Below, piece after piece: positions 43,661 through 52,710 of a stretch of DNA of 64,000 bases. The stretch is taken from positions 1 through 64,000 of the forward strand of contig DATDPU010000128.1 of NCBI GenBank assembly GCA_035292585.1. The letters run 5' to 3'. The position numbers were made by a program, and so were the translations under genes. Numbering within the stretch: the stretch's first letter is position 1; each line of letters begins with the position of its first letter. The DNA is from DASSFZ01 sp035292585 (GTDB taxonomy: Bacteria > Chloroflexota > Anaerolineae > Fen-1058). Under the pieces are notes generated by a model that was not told the DNA's origin, did not search any database, and worked only from the letters and a program-made list of their open reading frames with translations.

Positions 43661-45196
43661 TCAAGTGGCAGACTTGCCCGGAATATCACCCGTGAGGCCG
43701 TAGAGCGGTTGATACTTCGTCCACAGATAGGCGATATACGGTTCAATCTTCAGCGGCCCGCCGGTGACGCGCTCGACCAGCTCGGCCGCCGTGAATTTGC
43801 TGCCGTGCTGATACAGGTTCTCTGTCAGCCAGCGGTGCAGCGGGCCGAACTCGCCCTGCCTGATCTGATCGGGAATGTCCGGCTGGGCGCGCAAGGCGGC
43901 GTCGAAGAACTGCGCGCCCAAGATGTTGCCCAGCGTGTAGCCCTGGAACGCGCCGCCCACAATCCCGCCAAACCAGTGCACGTCTTGCAGCACGCCGTCG
44001 CGGTCGTCGGGCGCGCGCACGCCGAGGTCGGTTTGGTAACGCGCGTGCCAGGCTTCGGGCAGGTCTTTCACCGGGAGCCGGCCTTCCAGCAAGTCGAGCT
44101 CGAAATCGAAGCGCAGCATGACGTGCAGGTTGTAGGTCACTTCGTCGGCCTCGGTGCGAATCAGCGAACGCTGCACTTTGTTGATCGCGCGATAGAACGT
44201 ATCGAGCGGAATCGATTTCAGCTGGTCGGGGAAAACCATCTGGAGTTGCGGATAGAAGAATTCCCAGAAGTCCCGGCTGCGGCTGACCAGATTTTCCCAC
44301 AAGCGCGATTGGCTCTCGTGCACCCCGGACGATGCGCCGTTTGCGAGCGGCGTGCCCTCCAGGTCCATGCGGATGCCCTGCTCGTACATGGCATGACCGG
44401 CTTCGTGCGTGGTGCTGAAGAAAGCATCGCCGAAGTCATTCTCCTTGATGCGCGTGGTGATGCGCACATCGCCCAGCGAGAATTTGGTCATGAACGGATG
44501 GGGTGTTTTGTCCTGCCGCCCGCGATTGAAATCGTAGCCGAGCTTCTTCACCACCTCCAGTCCAAACGCCAACTGCTGCGCCTCGGGGAAGCGCTGGCGC
44601 AGGCAGGCCTCGTCGGCCGGCGGCCGCGCAGTGATGGCCTGCACGATCGGCACGAGCTGCCCGCGCAGGTCGGCAAACAGCGCGCGCACGGTGGATGCTT
44701 TTATGCCATAATCGGAATAGTCGATCAACGGATCGGCGATGCTCGCGTAGCCGGGGAAGAAATCGGCCAGCTGCCGGCTCAAGTCGACCGTCTTTTGGAG
44801 CAAGGGCCGCAGCCGGGAGAAATCGTTGGTGGGCCGCGCCTCCGTCCAGGTCTGGTAGGAAATGGCGCTGTGATTGTCGAGCTCGGCCACGAATGCCGGC
44901 GGCACTTTCACCGCCCGCTCGTACTCGCGGCGCGTCACGCGGATCAGGCTGGCGTCGTCCGAGTCATACGGCAGGCTCTCCGCGTACGGGCGTAAATCGT
45001 CCAGCAGTTGGCCGATGGCCGGATCGATGAACTTCTCGTGCGCGATCCGCCCCAGGGTGGCCATCTGGCGCGCCCGCGCCGGCGCGCCGCCCGTCGGCAT
45101 GTAGGTGGCCTGATCCCAGCTCAACACGGCATTCGCCATGTTGAAGTCGTTGATCTCCAATAAGCGCGTCTTGAGTTCTTGCAGCTTGCTCTCCAC
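43661..45196 (-). CDS. M32 family carboxypeptidase Taq
   Basis: 511-residue zinc carboxypeptidase. The HExxH motif is HEAGHAMYEQG; HPFMTKFSLGDVRITTR and GVHESQSRLWEN are conserved in the family. It starts with GTG at 45196 after AGGAGG. Cytosolic, broad C-terminal specificity expected from the family. Confidence 0.93.
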   Translation of the reverse strand: MESKLQELKTRLLEINDFNMANAVLSWDQATYMPTGGAPARARQMATLGRIAHEKFIDPAIGQLLDDLRPYAESLPYDSDDASLIRVTRREYERAVKVPPAFVAELDNHSAISYQTWTEARPTNDFSRLRPLLQKTVDLSRQLADFFPGYASIADPLIDYSDYGIKASTVRALFADLRGQLVPIVQAITARPPADEACLRQRFPEAQQLAFGLEVVKKLGYDFNRGRQDKTPHPFMTKFSLGDVRITTRIKENDFGDAFFSTTHEAGHAMYEQGIRMDLEGTPLANGASSGVHESQSRLWENLVSRSRDFWEFFYPQLQMVFPDQLKSIPLDTFYRAINKVQRSLIRTEADEVTYNLHVMLRFDFELDLLEGRLPVKDLPEAWHARYQTDLGVRAPDDRDGVLQDVHWFGGIVGGAFQGYTLGNILGAQFFDAALRAQPDIPDQIRQGEFGPLHRWLTENLYQHGSKFTAAELVERVTGGPLKIEPYIAYLWTKYQPLYGLTGDIPGKSAT

Positions 45197-45322
45197 GAAA
45201 TTCCTCCTATTTTGAGACTTGCCAAGTCTTCAACATTTGCTGTGAATTGCTTTAGCACGTGGGAGTGCAGCCTTGCCCGTGCCCAATTGGCGGGCTAAAG
45301 CCCGCACTCCTTCAGTCGCCGG

Positions 45323-45438
45323 CTAGTACTTCAACAATCTGAAGTTGCGTAGTTCCCGCCGCAGTTGAACTGCGGCGGACGGCACGCTTCGCGCAACTGC
45401 CGTCCGAACCCCGCAAAATTAAGTGGTCGGGGTACTAG
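45323..45438. mobile_element. CTAG-bounded MITE-like element A
   Basis: Ends CTAGTACTTCAAC and GTCGGGGTACTAG are inverted repeats with 10 of 13 positions complementary. Inside is a palindrome around CCGCAGTTGAACTGCGG. A longer relative is at 1-164. The gene-free stretch 45197-45562 consists of this element, element B, and about 120 bases with a degenerate inverted repeat (GTGGGAGTGCAG ... CGCACTCC). Confidence 0.7.
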
Positions 45439-45566
45439 TGGTCAGTCCACTTGATTTTGATGGGTAGCATAGGGCCTTGTGCCCGTCCACCGCCCACGAC
45501 CCCGCCAGGGGGCGCAAGCAGGGGGCTATGCTACGGCCTATCCATTTCACATGGGCTGACTACTAG
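45435..45566. mobile_element. CTAG-bounded MITE-like element B
   Basis: Shares its left CTAG with element A. Ends CTAGTGGTCAGTCCA and TGGGCTGACTACTAG match at 13 of 15 positions; an inner GTAGCATAG/CTATGCTAC pair is perfect. Its right CTAG supplies the TAG stop of the histidine kinase gene. Confidence 0.7.
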
Positions 45567-47986
45567 GCTTCAGGCCCCTTCGGCCGAGACCGGGCAGGTC
45601 TCGTGCGATCGTCGTCTTCCCAGGCTGATAGCGCTTGTTCGATCCATGTTTCAAGTGAAGCGCTCTCGGAGGTTGTGCTCGCCGGACGCGGGTCAGTCAC
45701 GCGCGCGACGGGCAAGACAAAGGTGAACGCTGCGCCGTGTCCCTTCTCGCTATGCGCCCAGAGCTGGCCGCCCATCGCTTCGCACAGCCCGCGCGCGATC
45801 GGCAGGCCGATCCCCAACCCGATCTGATCGACGTGCGGCGAGCCTTCGCCGCGATAGAACGCCTCGAACAGGCGCTGGCCCTGTGCGCGATCGAACCCGT
45901 TGCCGCTATCGGCGACCGCGACGGCGACGAAAGCGGGCCGGTCGGTCGAGTGACCATCCCATGACGGCGTAGCCGATAGCCGCACCTGCCCGCCATCCGG
46001 CGTGAACTTGAGCGCGTTGTCGAGCAGCTGATCGAGCACCTGCCGCACCCGCCGGCGATCGGCGCGTACGCTGGGCAGGTTGGGCTTGACCTGCACATCG
46101 AGCGCCAGGTTGCGCAGCTCGCAGCGCGGGCGATAGTCACTCGCCGCATCGGCCAGCAGCGAGGCGACGTCGGTCTCTTCGATCGAGAGTTCGATCCGCC
46201 CGCGATCGAGTTCGTTGAATTGGAGAATGGCGTTGACGTGCGCGCTCAAGCGCTCGGCGTTGGCGCGAATCGTCTCGACGAAGCCGAGGGCCGCGGCCGG
46301 CAGCGACCCGGCCGCGCCTTTCGCCAACAGATCGGCATAACCTTTGATCGTCGCCAGCGGCGTGCGAAACTCCTGCGCGATGCTGCCGATGAACTGGATC
46401 CGGCTCAAGTCGCGCTGGTGGTCCAGGGTGGTGTCGCGGAAGACGGCGACCACGCCCAGCCGCTCGCCGCGCAGGCTGTGCACCGGCGTCAGGCTGAGGT
46501 GCAGGATCGTAGCGCCGAACTCGAACGACGCGCGCACCACATCCGATCCGCTGGCGCGGCCCGCCTCAGCCACACTCGGCGCGCCGCGCAACGGTTTGAG
46601 CCGCTCGAAGATGAAACCGAGCGGACGATGGAGCATGTAGTCGAGCGGGGTGTCGAGCAGGTGCACCGCCACCGTGTTCGCCAGGATCACCTGGTCGGCT
46701 TTGTCGGTGACGAGAACGCCATCGCCGATCGATTCGAGGATCGAGGCATACCACCCGGCCTCTTGCTCGCGGGTGGCCAAAACGTGGGCGAGCTCGCGCG
46801 CCTGCGCATCCAGACCACGATATAGCTGCGCGTTGACGATCGCGGCGGCGATCTGCGCGCCCAGCGCTTCGAGCAGCCGTTTCTGTCCATCGCTGAACTC
46901 GCGCCGGTCACGCGCGTTGGCGGCGATGAACACGCCGAGGGTGTTATGCTGCGTCGATAAGGGTTGGACGATCGACGGGCCGAGCCGTTCCAGGTTCAGC
47001 AAGCGCAGCAGCGCGGCCGCGCCCTGGCCGCGCGGCCCCACGCTCACCTGCTCGCCGCTGGACATAGCCAGCGCCAGCGCCGGTTGTACATTGAGCGCGA
47101 AGGTTTGGCCGATGTCGACGATGCCGCGGGGGTGGCAACTGCCCACGCGCAAGGTCTGCGGCGCGCTCTCGTCGGTGAGCGCGATGAGCGCGCGATCGGC
47201 TTCGATGCCGCTCGCGGCATGCTCGACGACCTTGCGCAGCAGCTCGTCGAGGTCGAACGACGTGAACAGGTAGGCGCTGGCTTCCAAGAGCGTGACGAGT
47301 TCACGCGTTTGCCGAAGCGCGCTCTCGCTGAACTCGCGCAGCGTGTCCTGCGTAGTGCGCAGGTCGCTGAGCGCGCGCTGGTACAGCCCGAGCGGGAAGA
47401 GCGAAAAGCCGATCAGCCGACACACCCGCGAGAGATCGGGCAACAGCAGCAAGTCGAACGCGGCGGATAGCGCCAACACGGCGAAGGCGGCGATCGTGCC
47501 GCTGGTGCGATCGGGCGAGCGCCGCAGCCCGAAGAGCGTGAGCGCCGTCCCGCCCGACACGATCAGCGTCCCGATCGACCAGGCCGGCCCGATCCAGGTC
47601 GGCTCACCGCCCGCCAGGCGCGCCGCGCTCGTCGCGAAGGCGCTCAACGCCGCGGCCAGCGTCATCCCGCCGCCGAGGAGCACGCCGCCGAAACGCGCCG
47701 GCAGCGCTGCGGCGAGGAAGGCCCAGGCCAGCAGGACGATCGTGGCGAAGTCTAAACCGCGCGTGAGCGGGGCGGGTATCAGGTTCGGCGCAGCCGTCGC
47801 CGCGAACAGCGCGCCTTGGATGAACCACAGCATGAAGAAGGCGAGCAGCGGCTCGCGGAAGGCGTGCGCGTCGCCGCGCCGCCAGTTGGTGAAGGCGACG
47901 CTCGTTGCCACGGCGATCGCGACGTACAACAGCGCGCGTTCGAGAAGCGGCGAGAGGGTGAAGCTGAGGGCGTCGGGCATAGGCAT
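45563..47986 (-). CDS. Sensor histidine kinase-like protein lacking the phosphoacceptor histidine
   Basis: 807 residues. About seven membrane helices at the N-terminus, a coiled segment, a GAF domain (about 250-390), a PAS domain, then HisKA and HATPase_c domains. The H box, normally S-H-E-x-R-T-P, reads SIAQEFRTPL (46369-46398 region), so histidine is replaced by glutamine. The N box (DQLLDNALKF), G1 (ADSGNGFD) and G2 (GLGIGLPIARG) are intact. It may be a signalling pseudokinase or ATP-dependent phosphatase. A TATAAT lies eight bases before the ATG, suggesting a nearly leaderless message. Confidence 0.9.
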   Translation of the reverse strand: MPMPDALSFTLSPLLERALLYVAIAVATSVAFTNWRRGDAHAFREPLLAFFMLWFIQGALFAATAAPNLIPAPLTRGLDFATIVLLAWAFLAAALPARFGGVLLGGGMTLAAALSAFATSAARLAGGEPTWIGPAWSIGTLIVSGGTALTLFGLRRSPDRTSGTIAAFAVLALSAAFDLLLLPDLSRVCRLIGFSLFPLGLYQRALSDLRTTQDTLREFSESALRQTRELVTLLEASAYLFTSFDLDELLRKVVEHAASGIEADRALIALTDESAPQTLRVGSCHPRGIVDIGQTFALNVQPALALAMSSGEQVSVGPRGQGAAALLRLLNLERLGPSIVQPLSTQHNTLGVFIAANARDRREFSDGQKRLLEALGAQIAAAIVNAQLYRGLDAQARELAHVLATREQEAGWYASILESIGDGVLVTDKADQVILANTVAVHLLDTPLDYMLHRPLGFIFERLKPLRGAPSVAEAGRASGSDVVRASFEFGATILHLSLTPVHSLRGERLGVVAVFRDTTLDHQRDLSRIQFIGSIAQEFRTPLATIKGYADLLAKGAAGSLPAAALGFVETIRANAERLSAHVNAILQFNELDRGRIELSIEETDVASLLADAASDYRPRCELRNLALDVQVKPNLPSVRADRRRVRQVLDQLLDNALKFTPDGGQVRLSATPSWDGHSTDRPAFVAVAVADSGNGFDRAQGQRLFEAFYRGEGSPHVDQIGLGIGLPIARGLCEAMGGQLWAHSEKGHGAAFTFVLPVARVTDPRPASTTSESASLETWIEQALSAWEDDDRTRPARSRPKGPEA

Positions 47987-48024
47987 TGGCCCGAATTATA
48001 CTTTATAGTTGTGAAGGTGGGGAG

Positions 48025-48098
48025 GGAGAAGGTAGATTGGTAGACAGGTAGCCGGTAGACAGATTACTTGTGTACCTGTTCCCTGTTTACCTGTTACC
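48025..48098. repeat. F3 inverted word repeat overlapping the transglycosylase stop
   Basis: GGTAGACAGGTAGCCGGTAG on the left and TACCTGTTCCCTGTTTACC on the right. The right arm forms the final codons GNR and the TAA stop of the minus-strand gene. Confidence 0.7.
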
Positions 48099-50543
48099 AC
48101 TTCCATACAACAACTGATACATCGCCAGGTGCTCGCGGATGCGCAGAAGGTAGGTGCGGGTCTCGTTGAGCGTGATGGTTTCGAGAAACAGGTCGGGGTC
48201 GCCGTGGGCGATCTCATGCCAACGTACCGCGTTGCCCGGCCCGCCGTTATACGCGGCGAGCGCGGCGTATAGATCGCCTTCGAGGTAGTCGCGTTGGCGG
48301 GCGAGATAATACGCGCCGAAGACGACGCTGACGTAAGGCTTGTACAGCTCGGCGGTGCGGTAGTTGGGCCAGTTGAGCGCCGTCGCAATCTCCTCGCCGG
48401 TCGAAGGAATGATCTGCATCAAACCGTTGGCGAACGCGCTCGACGTGGCAATGCCTTCGAACAGGCTCTCCTGCCGGATGATCGAGAAAACCAGCAGCGG
48501 ATCGAGGCCGCGCGCGTCGGCTTCGGGCACGACGAGATCGGCGTAGTAGGTCGGGTAGGCCAGGCGTGCGATAAAGGCGGGTGCGGCGGGGGCCGTCCCG
48601 GCTGGAGAGATCGCGATCAAGCGCGCCGCCGCCATCAACGACGATCGATACAGACCGATGTCGCGCCAGTACAGCGATAAGGCGTACAACGCGATCGGAT
48701 CGTCTTTGACGGCTGCGCGCAAGCCTTCGAATTCACTCTTGGCTTGATCGAGCCGGCCTAAGCGCCACAACTCTGCGCCGCGCTGATAACGCCCATCGTC
48801 CAGAACCGATTGCGGAATCTCTAAGCTGATCTCCGATTCGGTCTCCTGTCCGATCCACCCCGTCAGCCATGCTTCGGCTTCAGCGCGCTCGGCTTCGGCG
48901 TCAAACTGGAGATTGAACGGAAGAGATTGGAGAATAGGGAGATTGTCGCGCAGTTCGGCCGCGCGGATGCTGTAATAACTGAACGGCCTGGCTTGCGCGG
49001 CGGTGTCGAGCAACGCCTGGGCTTTGGCGCGGTCATCGGTGTTCAGCGCGAGCTTGCCCTGCCACAGCAGCGCCGCCGGATAGGGGTCGGCGCTGGCGTG
49101 CGTGTTGCTCAGCGATTGCCAGGCGCTCAACGCCAGCCGTGTGTCATCGTCACGATAAGCGTTGACGCCGGCGGCGAACAGCGCGTCGGGCGCAGCGGGA
49201 TCGCTGGGGAATGTCGCCTGCACATCTCCATACATTTCGGCGGCGCGCCCATACTCGCCGGCGCGTTCGAGCAGCAGCCCGGCGCGCAGCAGCGCATTGG
49301 GTGCGAGCGCCGCGCTGGGATAGTCTTCGGCGAAGCGCGTCAACGTCTCGATCGCCGCGTCCAGCTCGCCGCCGAGCGATTGCGCGATCGCTTTCTCGAT
49401 CCAGGCCTGGCCCCAGAACTGCGAATCGGGATGGTCTTCGATCAGCGTGTCGAACTGCCGGAGCGCGGCGGGCGTGTTGTCCGCGGCCCGATACGACATC
49501 GCCAGGTAAAAGTGCGCGTCGGCGTGGTCGGCGGTCGAATCGATGAAATCGGACAGGGCGGCGATGGCCGCCTCGTATTGGCCGGCGTAGTAATCGACCA
49601 GGCCGCGCTGAAACGCATCGACGGTGGCGCCTGCGTTCACCAGCAACACGAGCGCATCGTAGGCTTCGCCGGTGCGCGGATAAGTGTCGATGAGCGCGCG
49701 GAAAAAGTCGTAACCGGAATCGTCGCCGGAATCGAGCAGCGTCTGGCCGAGCGACAGCATGACGTGCGCGCGATAGCTGTCGATTTGAGCAAACTCCAGG
49801 ATGGCCTGGTACTGCTCGATGGCGCTCTCGAAGTCCCCGCTCAGGCGGTAAATCAGCGCGAGTTTCTCACGCTGCGCGGCGGCGATCGACGTGTCGGGCG
49901 CGGCGACGATCGCGCGCCGGTAGGCTTCGATCGCGGCTGCGGTATCGCCCGCCTGATCGTAAGCCTCGCCGATGCGCTCCTGCACGTATGACTCGATCAC
50001 CTCGCCGCGCAGCTCCAGGTACTCGCGATAAGCATCGACCGCGCCGGTGAAGTTGCCGGAAGCATAGCGCGTCTCCGCGAGCAGGAACCAGGCATCGGCC
50101 AGGCGCGAGCTGTTGGGATGAGCTTCGATGAAGCGGGTCAGCGCGTTCTCGGCGGCGACGAGATCGCCTTGCCGCAACGCCGCTTCGCCCAGTCCGAACC
50201 AGGCGGCTTCGACCTGTTCAGCTGAGCCGGAATCCGATGCGACTGCCTGGTACTCTGCCAGCGCCGATTGATAGTCGCCGTTGTGCAGCGCTTGAGTAGC
50301 CTGGGCCAGACGCGCGGCGGGTGGCGGAGTGGGGGAGGGCGAAGGTGTGGGAGTGCTGGTCGGCGAGTTAGTTGGTTGGCTGGATGGTTGGATAGTTAGT
50401 TGGATGGTCGGTGGATTGTCGGGCGTCGCCGATGCAGGAGTGGTTGTCCCCGGCGTCTGTCCCGCCCCAAGCGTGCACGCCACGGTGACGAGCAAGCACA
50501 GCAAGGTGGGGATAAGCAGGTAAGGGTGACGGGTCGAAAGCAT
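48087..50543 (-). CDS. TPR-containing lytic transglycosylase lipoprotein
   Basis: 818 residues. Signal peptide with lipobox LVTVAC, a Thr/Pro/Ser linker, more than ten TPR-like repeats (about 80-600), then an SLT lytic transglycosylase domain with catalytic Glu in IIRQESLF and the AFANGLMQIIPSTG and AAYNGGPGN motifs. It would cleave peptidoglycan glycan strands outside the membrane. It resembles Slt70-type enzymes with superhelical repeats. One segment (ILQSLPFNLQF, near 48905-48945) is read from an F5-like word. Confidence 0.92.
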   Translation of the reverse strand: MLSTRHPYLLIPTLLCLLVTVACTLGAGQTPGTTTPASATPDNPPTIQLTIQPSSQPTNSPTSTPTPSPSPTPPPAARLAQATQALHNGDYQSALAEYQAVASDSGSAEQVEAAWFGLGEAALRQGDLVAAENALTRFIEAHPNSSRLADAWFLLAETRYASGNFTGAVDAYREYLELRGEVIESYVQERIGEAYDQAGDTAAAIEAYRRAIVAAPDTSIAAAQREKLALIYRLSGDFESAIEQYQAILEFAQIDSYRAHVMLSLGQTLLDSGDDSGYDFFRALIDTYPRTGEAYDALVLLVNAGATVDAFQRGLVDYYAGQYEAAIAALSDFIDSTADHADAHFYLAMSYRAADNTPAALRQFDTLIEDHPDSQFWGQAWIEKAIAQSLGGELDAAIETLTRFAEDYPSAALAPNALLRAGLLLERAGEYGRAAEMYGDVQATFPSDPAAPDALFAAGVNAYRDDDTRLALSAWQSLSNTHASADPYPAALLWQGKLALNTDDRAKAQALLDTAAQARPFSYYSIRAAELRDNLPILQSLPFNLQFDAEAERAEAEAWLTGWIGQETESEISLEIPQSVLDDGRYQRGAELWRLGRLDQAKSEFEGLRAAVKDDPIALYALSLYWRDIGLYRSSLMAAARLIAISPAGTAPAAPAFIARLAYPTYYADLVVPEADARGLDPLLVFSIIRQESLFEGIATSSAFANGLMQIIPSTGEEIATALNWPNYRTAELYKPYVSVVFGAYYLARQRDYLEGDLYAALAAYNGGPGNAVRWHEIAHGDPDLFLETITLNETRTYLLRIREHLAMYQLLYGSGNR
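50366..50412. repeat. F6 TTGG repeat in the transglycosylase linker
   Basis: Encodes IQLTIQPSSQPTNSPT after the lipobox. Confidence 0.65.
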
Positions 50544-50619
50544 GGGCGTCTCGCTGCGTCATTATTGCGGACTACAGGTCATGTGTCAATGCGGCTAATG
50601 GGCCGGGGTACTCACTTTA

Positions 50620-50652
50620 AGAAACCTGGTTTCTGCCAGAAACCAGGTTTCT
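50620..50652. repeat. AGAAACCTGGTTTCT inverted repeat
   Basis: Two 15-base arms (AGAAACCTGGTTTCT and AGAAACCAGGTTTCT) are exact reverse complements with loop GCC. No gene is within it; it lies between the divergent transglycosylase and mtnA units. Confidence 0.75.
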
Positions 50653-50674
50653 ATGATGTATGCCTGCAACTCAA

Positions 50675-50703
50675 TTGACAGATGATCGGGGTCATGTTAG
50701 ACT
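50675..50703 (+). promoter_or_regulatory. Promoter of mtnA
   Basis: TTGACA (50675-50680), 17-base spacer, TAGACT (50698-50703). Start expected near 50710. Confidence 0.65.
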
Positions 50704-50730
50704 TCCCGCCGAAGTCTTTATGGATGTTCC

Positions 50731-50761
50731 ACCGCTCTCTCCTTGGGTGAGGGCGGTTTTT
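50731..50761 (+). terminator. Terminator within the mtnA leader (possible attenuator)
   Basis: ACCGCTCTC (50731-50739) pairs with GAGGGCGGT (50749-50757), nine bp with one G-U, followed by TTTTT. It lies between the predicted transcription start and the ATG at 50776. Confidence 0.65.
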
Positions 50762-50775
50762 ATGCAGAGGCTGTG

Positions 50776-51843
50776 ATGGACGAAGCACTCGAGCGGACAA
50801 TCGAATGGCGCGCGACGCCCACCGGCGCTGTGGTCAAGATGATCGACCAGCGCGCCCTGCCGCATCGATATGTCATCCTCTCCTATACCGATTACCACGA
50901 CGTGGCCGAAGCGATCCGGACGATGGTGATTCGCGGCGCGCCGGCGATCGGCGCGGCGGCGGCGTTCGGTCTGGCGCTGGCAGGCTTGCAGAGCCAGGCG
51001 ACGGATCGCCTGGCGTTGCTGCGCGACCTTGAAGCGGCCGCCGAAGTGCTGCGCCGATCGCGCCCGACGGCCGTCAATCTGTTTTGGGCGATCGATCGGA
51101 TGTTGCGCGCGGCGACCGACGAGTCGCTTAATTCCGTCGACGAGGCGCGCGAGCGCCTGGTTCGCGAAGCGCAGCGACTGGCCGACGAAGATGTGGAGAT
51201 CAACCGGCGCATGGCCGAGCACGGGGCTGCGCTGATTCGCGACGGCGATACGATCCTGCATCATTGCAACACGGGGGCGCTGGCCGCCGTCGATTGGGGT
51301 ACGGCGCTGGGCGTGATCCGGATGGCGCACGTACAGGGCAAGCGCGTTCACGTGCTGGTCGATGAGACACGCCCGCGACTGCAAGGCGCGCGGCTGACGA
51401 CGTGGGAACTGATGCGTTGGGGCGTGCCGCTGACGCTGATCGCCGATAATGCTGCCGGGCATTACCTGCGAAGCGGCAAGGTCAACCTGGTGCTGGTCGG
51501 GTCCGATCGCACGGCGGCGAATGGCGACGTGGCGAACAAAATTGGAACGTACCCGCTGGCGGTGCTGGCGAAGGAGAACGGCGTCCCGTTCTACCCGGTC
51601 GTGCCGACTTCCACTATCGACCTCAACCTGAACGGCGGCGATGAAATCCCGATTGAAGAACGCGACGAGCGCGAAGTCACCGAGATCGAAGGTGTGCGTG
51701 TTGCACCGGCCGGGGTGAAGGTAAGCAATCCCGCCTTTGACGTGACGCCGCATCGCTACGTGACCGGCATCGTCACCGAGAATGGCATTGCCTACCCGCC
51801 GTTTGAGATATCTTTGCGGCGTGTGGTGCGTGGGAACGAGTAA
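50776..51843 (+). CDS. mtnA: S-methyl-5-thioribose-1-phosphate isomerase
   Basis: Isomerises methylthioribose-1-phosphate to methylthioribulose-1-phosphate in methionine salvage. 355 residues, normal length. The family features RGAPAIGAAAAFG, HHCNTGALAAVDWGTALGV (with the catalytic Cys), and DNAAGHYLRSGKVNLVLVGSDRTAANGDVANKIGTY (catalytic Asp) are all seen. Other eIF2B-like relatives are less likely. No other mtn gene is nearby, but ahcY and a PfkB kinase lie 6-9 kb downstream. ATG at 50776; the upstream frame is leader. Confidence 0.93.
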   Translation: MDEALERTIEWRATPTGAVVKMIDQRALPHRYVILSYTDYHDVAEAIRTMVIRGAPAIGAAAAFGLALAGLQSQATDRLALLRDLEAAAEVLRRSRPTAVNLFWAIDRMLRAATDESLNSVDEARERLVREAQRLADEDVEINRRMAEHGAALIRDGDTILHHCNTGALAAVDWGTALGVIRMAHVQGKRVHVLVDETRPRLQGARLTTWELMRWGVPLTLIADNAAGHYLRSGKVNLVLVGSDRTAANGDVANKIGTYPLAVLAKENGVPFYPVVPTSTIDLNLNGGDEIPIEERDEREVTEIEGVRVAPAGVKVSNPAFDVTPHRYVTGIVTENGIAYPPFEISLRRVVRGNE

Positions 51844-51845
51844 TG

Positions 51846-51911
51846 CCTGTTTACTTGCTACCTGTATACCAGTGGTGGGTAGACAGGTAAACAGGTAGCA
51901 GGTAGACCTGA
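51846..51911. repeat. F3 inverted word repeat
   Basis: CTGTTTACTTGCTACCTGTA on the left, ACAGGTAAACAGGTAGCAGG on the right, between mtnA and the sugar-nucleotide genes. Confidence 0.7.
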
Positions 51912-51920
51912 TACGCGATC

Positions 51921-52709
51921 ATGACAGAGCTTCTTCCAGTCGTCATCTTGTGCGGCGGCGCAAGCACGCGCCTGCGCGGGTCGGGCCTTGACGATCTGCC
52001 CAAGCCGCTGATCCCCATTGGCGAGCGGCCGATGTTGTGGCACATCATGAAGCTCTACGCCGCGTTCGGTCACAGCGATTTTGTGCTGGCGCTCGGTTAT
52101 CGCGGTGAGATGATCCGGCGTTACTTTTTGGAATACGAGCCGATGAGCCGCGATTTCACGATCGCGCTCGGCCAGGCGCGGCGCATCGAGTATCACGCCG
52201 ATCACGCCGAGTCGAATTGGCGCGTGACGCTGGCCGACACCGGCGCGACGGCCCACACCGGCGCACGGGTTAAAAGGATTGAGCGGTATATTCCGGGCGA
52301 GCGATTCTTCGTGACCTACGGCGACGGCGTCGGCAATGTGGACCTCGACCAGCTGCTCGCGTTTCATCGCGGGCACGGCAAACTGGCAACTCTCACCGGC
52401 GTGCGCCCCTTCTCGCAGTTTGGCGTCATGGAGACCGATGGAACTCGGGTGACCGGTTTCCGCGAGAAGCCGCAGGTGGAAGGCTACGTCAACGGCGGGT
52501 TCTTCGTCTTCGAGCGCGGCGTGTTCGATTACCTGGAAGAGCCGGACGACCTGGAGCTGGAAAAGGAGCCGCTGCAGAACCTGGCGCGTGACGGGCAGTT
52601 GTGCGTCTACCCGCACACCGGGTTCTGGCGCGCGATGGATACCTTCAAAGATGTGCAAGCCCTGACGGCGATCTGGGAGAGCGGTCAGGCGCCGTGGAAG
52701 GTGTGGTAG
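51921..52709 (+). CDS. rfbF: Glucose-1-phosphate cytidylyltransferase
   Basis: 262 residues. Makes CDP-glucose from CTP and glucose-1-phosphate, the first step to CDP-3,6-dideoxyhexoses. The nucleotidyltransferase motif reads VVILCGGASTRLRG, then KPLIPIGERPMLWHIMKLYAAFGH, which matches RfbF closely; EKP and WRAMDTFKD occur later. It is followed by two NAD-dependent dehydratase/epimerase genes and RfbH, the expected order of a ddh locus. Confidence 0.9.
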   Translation: MTELLPVVILCGGASTRLRGSGLDDLPKPLIPIGERPMLWHIMKLYAAFGHSDFVLALGYRGEMIRRYFLEYEPMSRDFTIALGQARRIEYHADHAESNWRVTLADTGATAHTGARVKRIERYIPGERFFVTYGDGVGNVDLDQLLAFHRGHGKLATLTGVRPFSQFGVMETDGTRVTGFREKPQVEGYVNGGFFVFERGVFDYLEEPDDLELEKEPLQNLARDGQLCVYPHTGFWRAMDTFKDVQALTAIWESGQAPWKVW

Positions 52710-52710
52710 A

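Noticed and set aside
43514..44995. Plus-strand open frame of 493 codons
   Set aside because: It is antisense to the M32 peptidase, which has an intact HExxH and family motifs.
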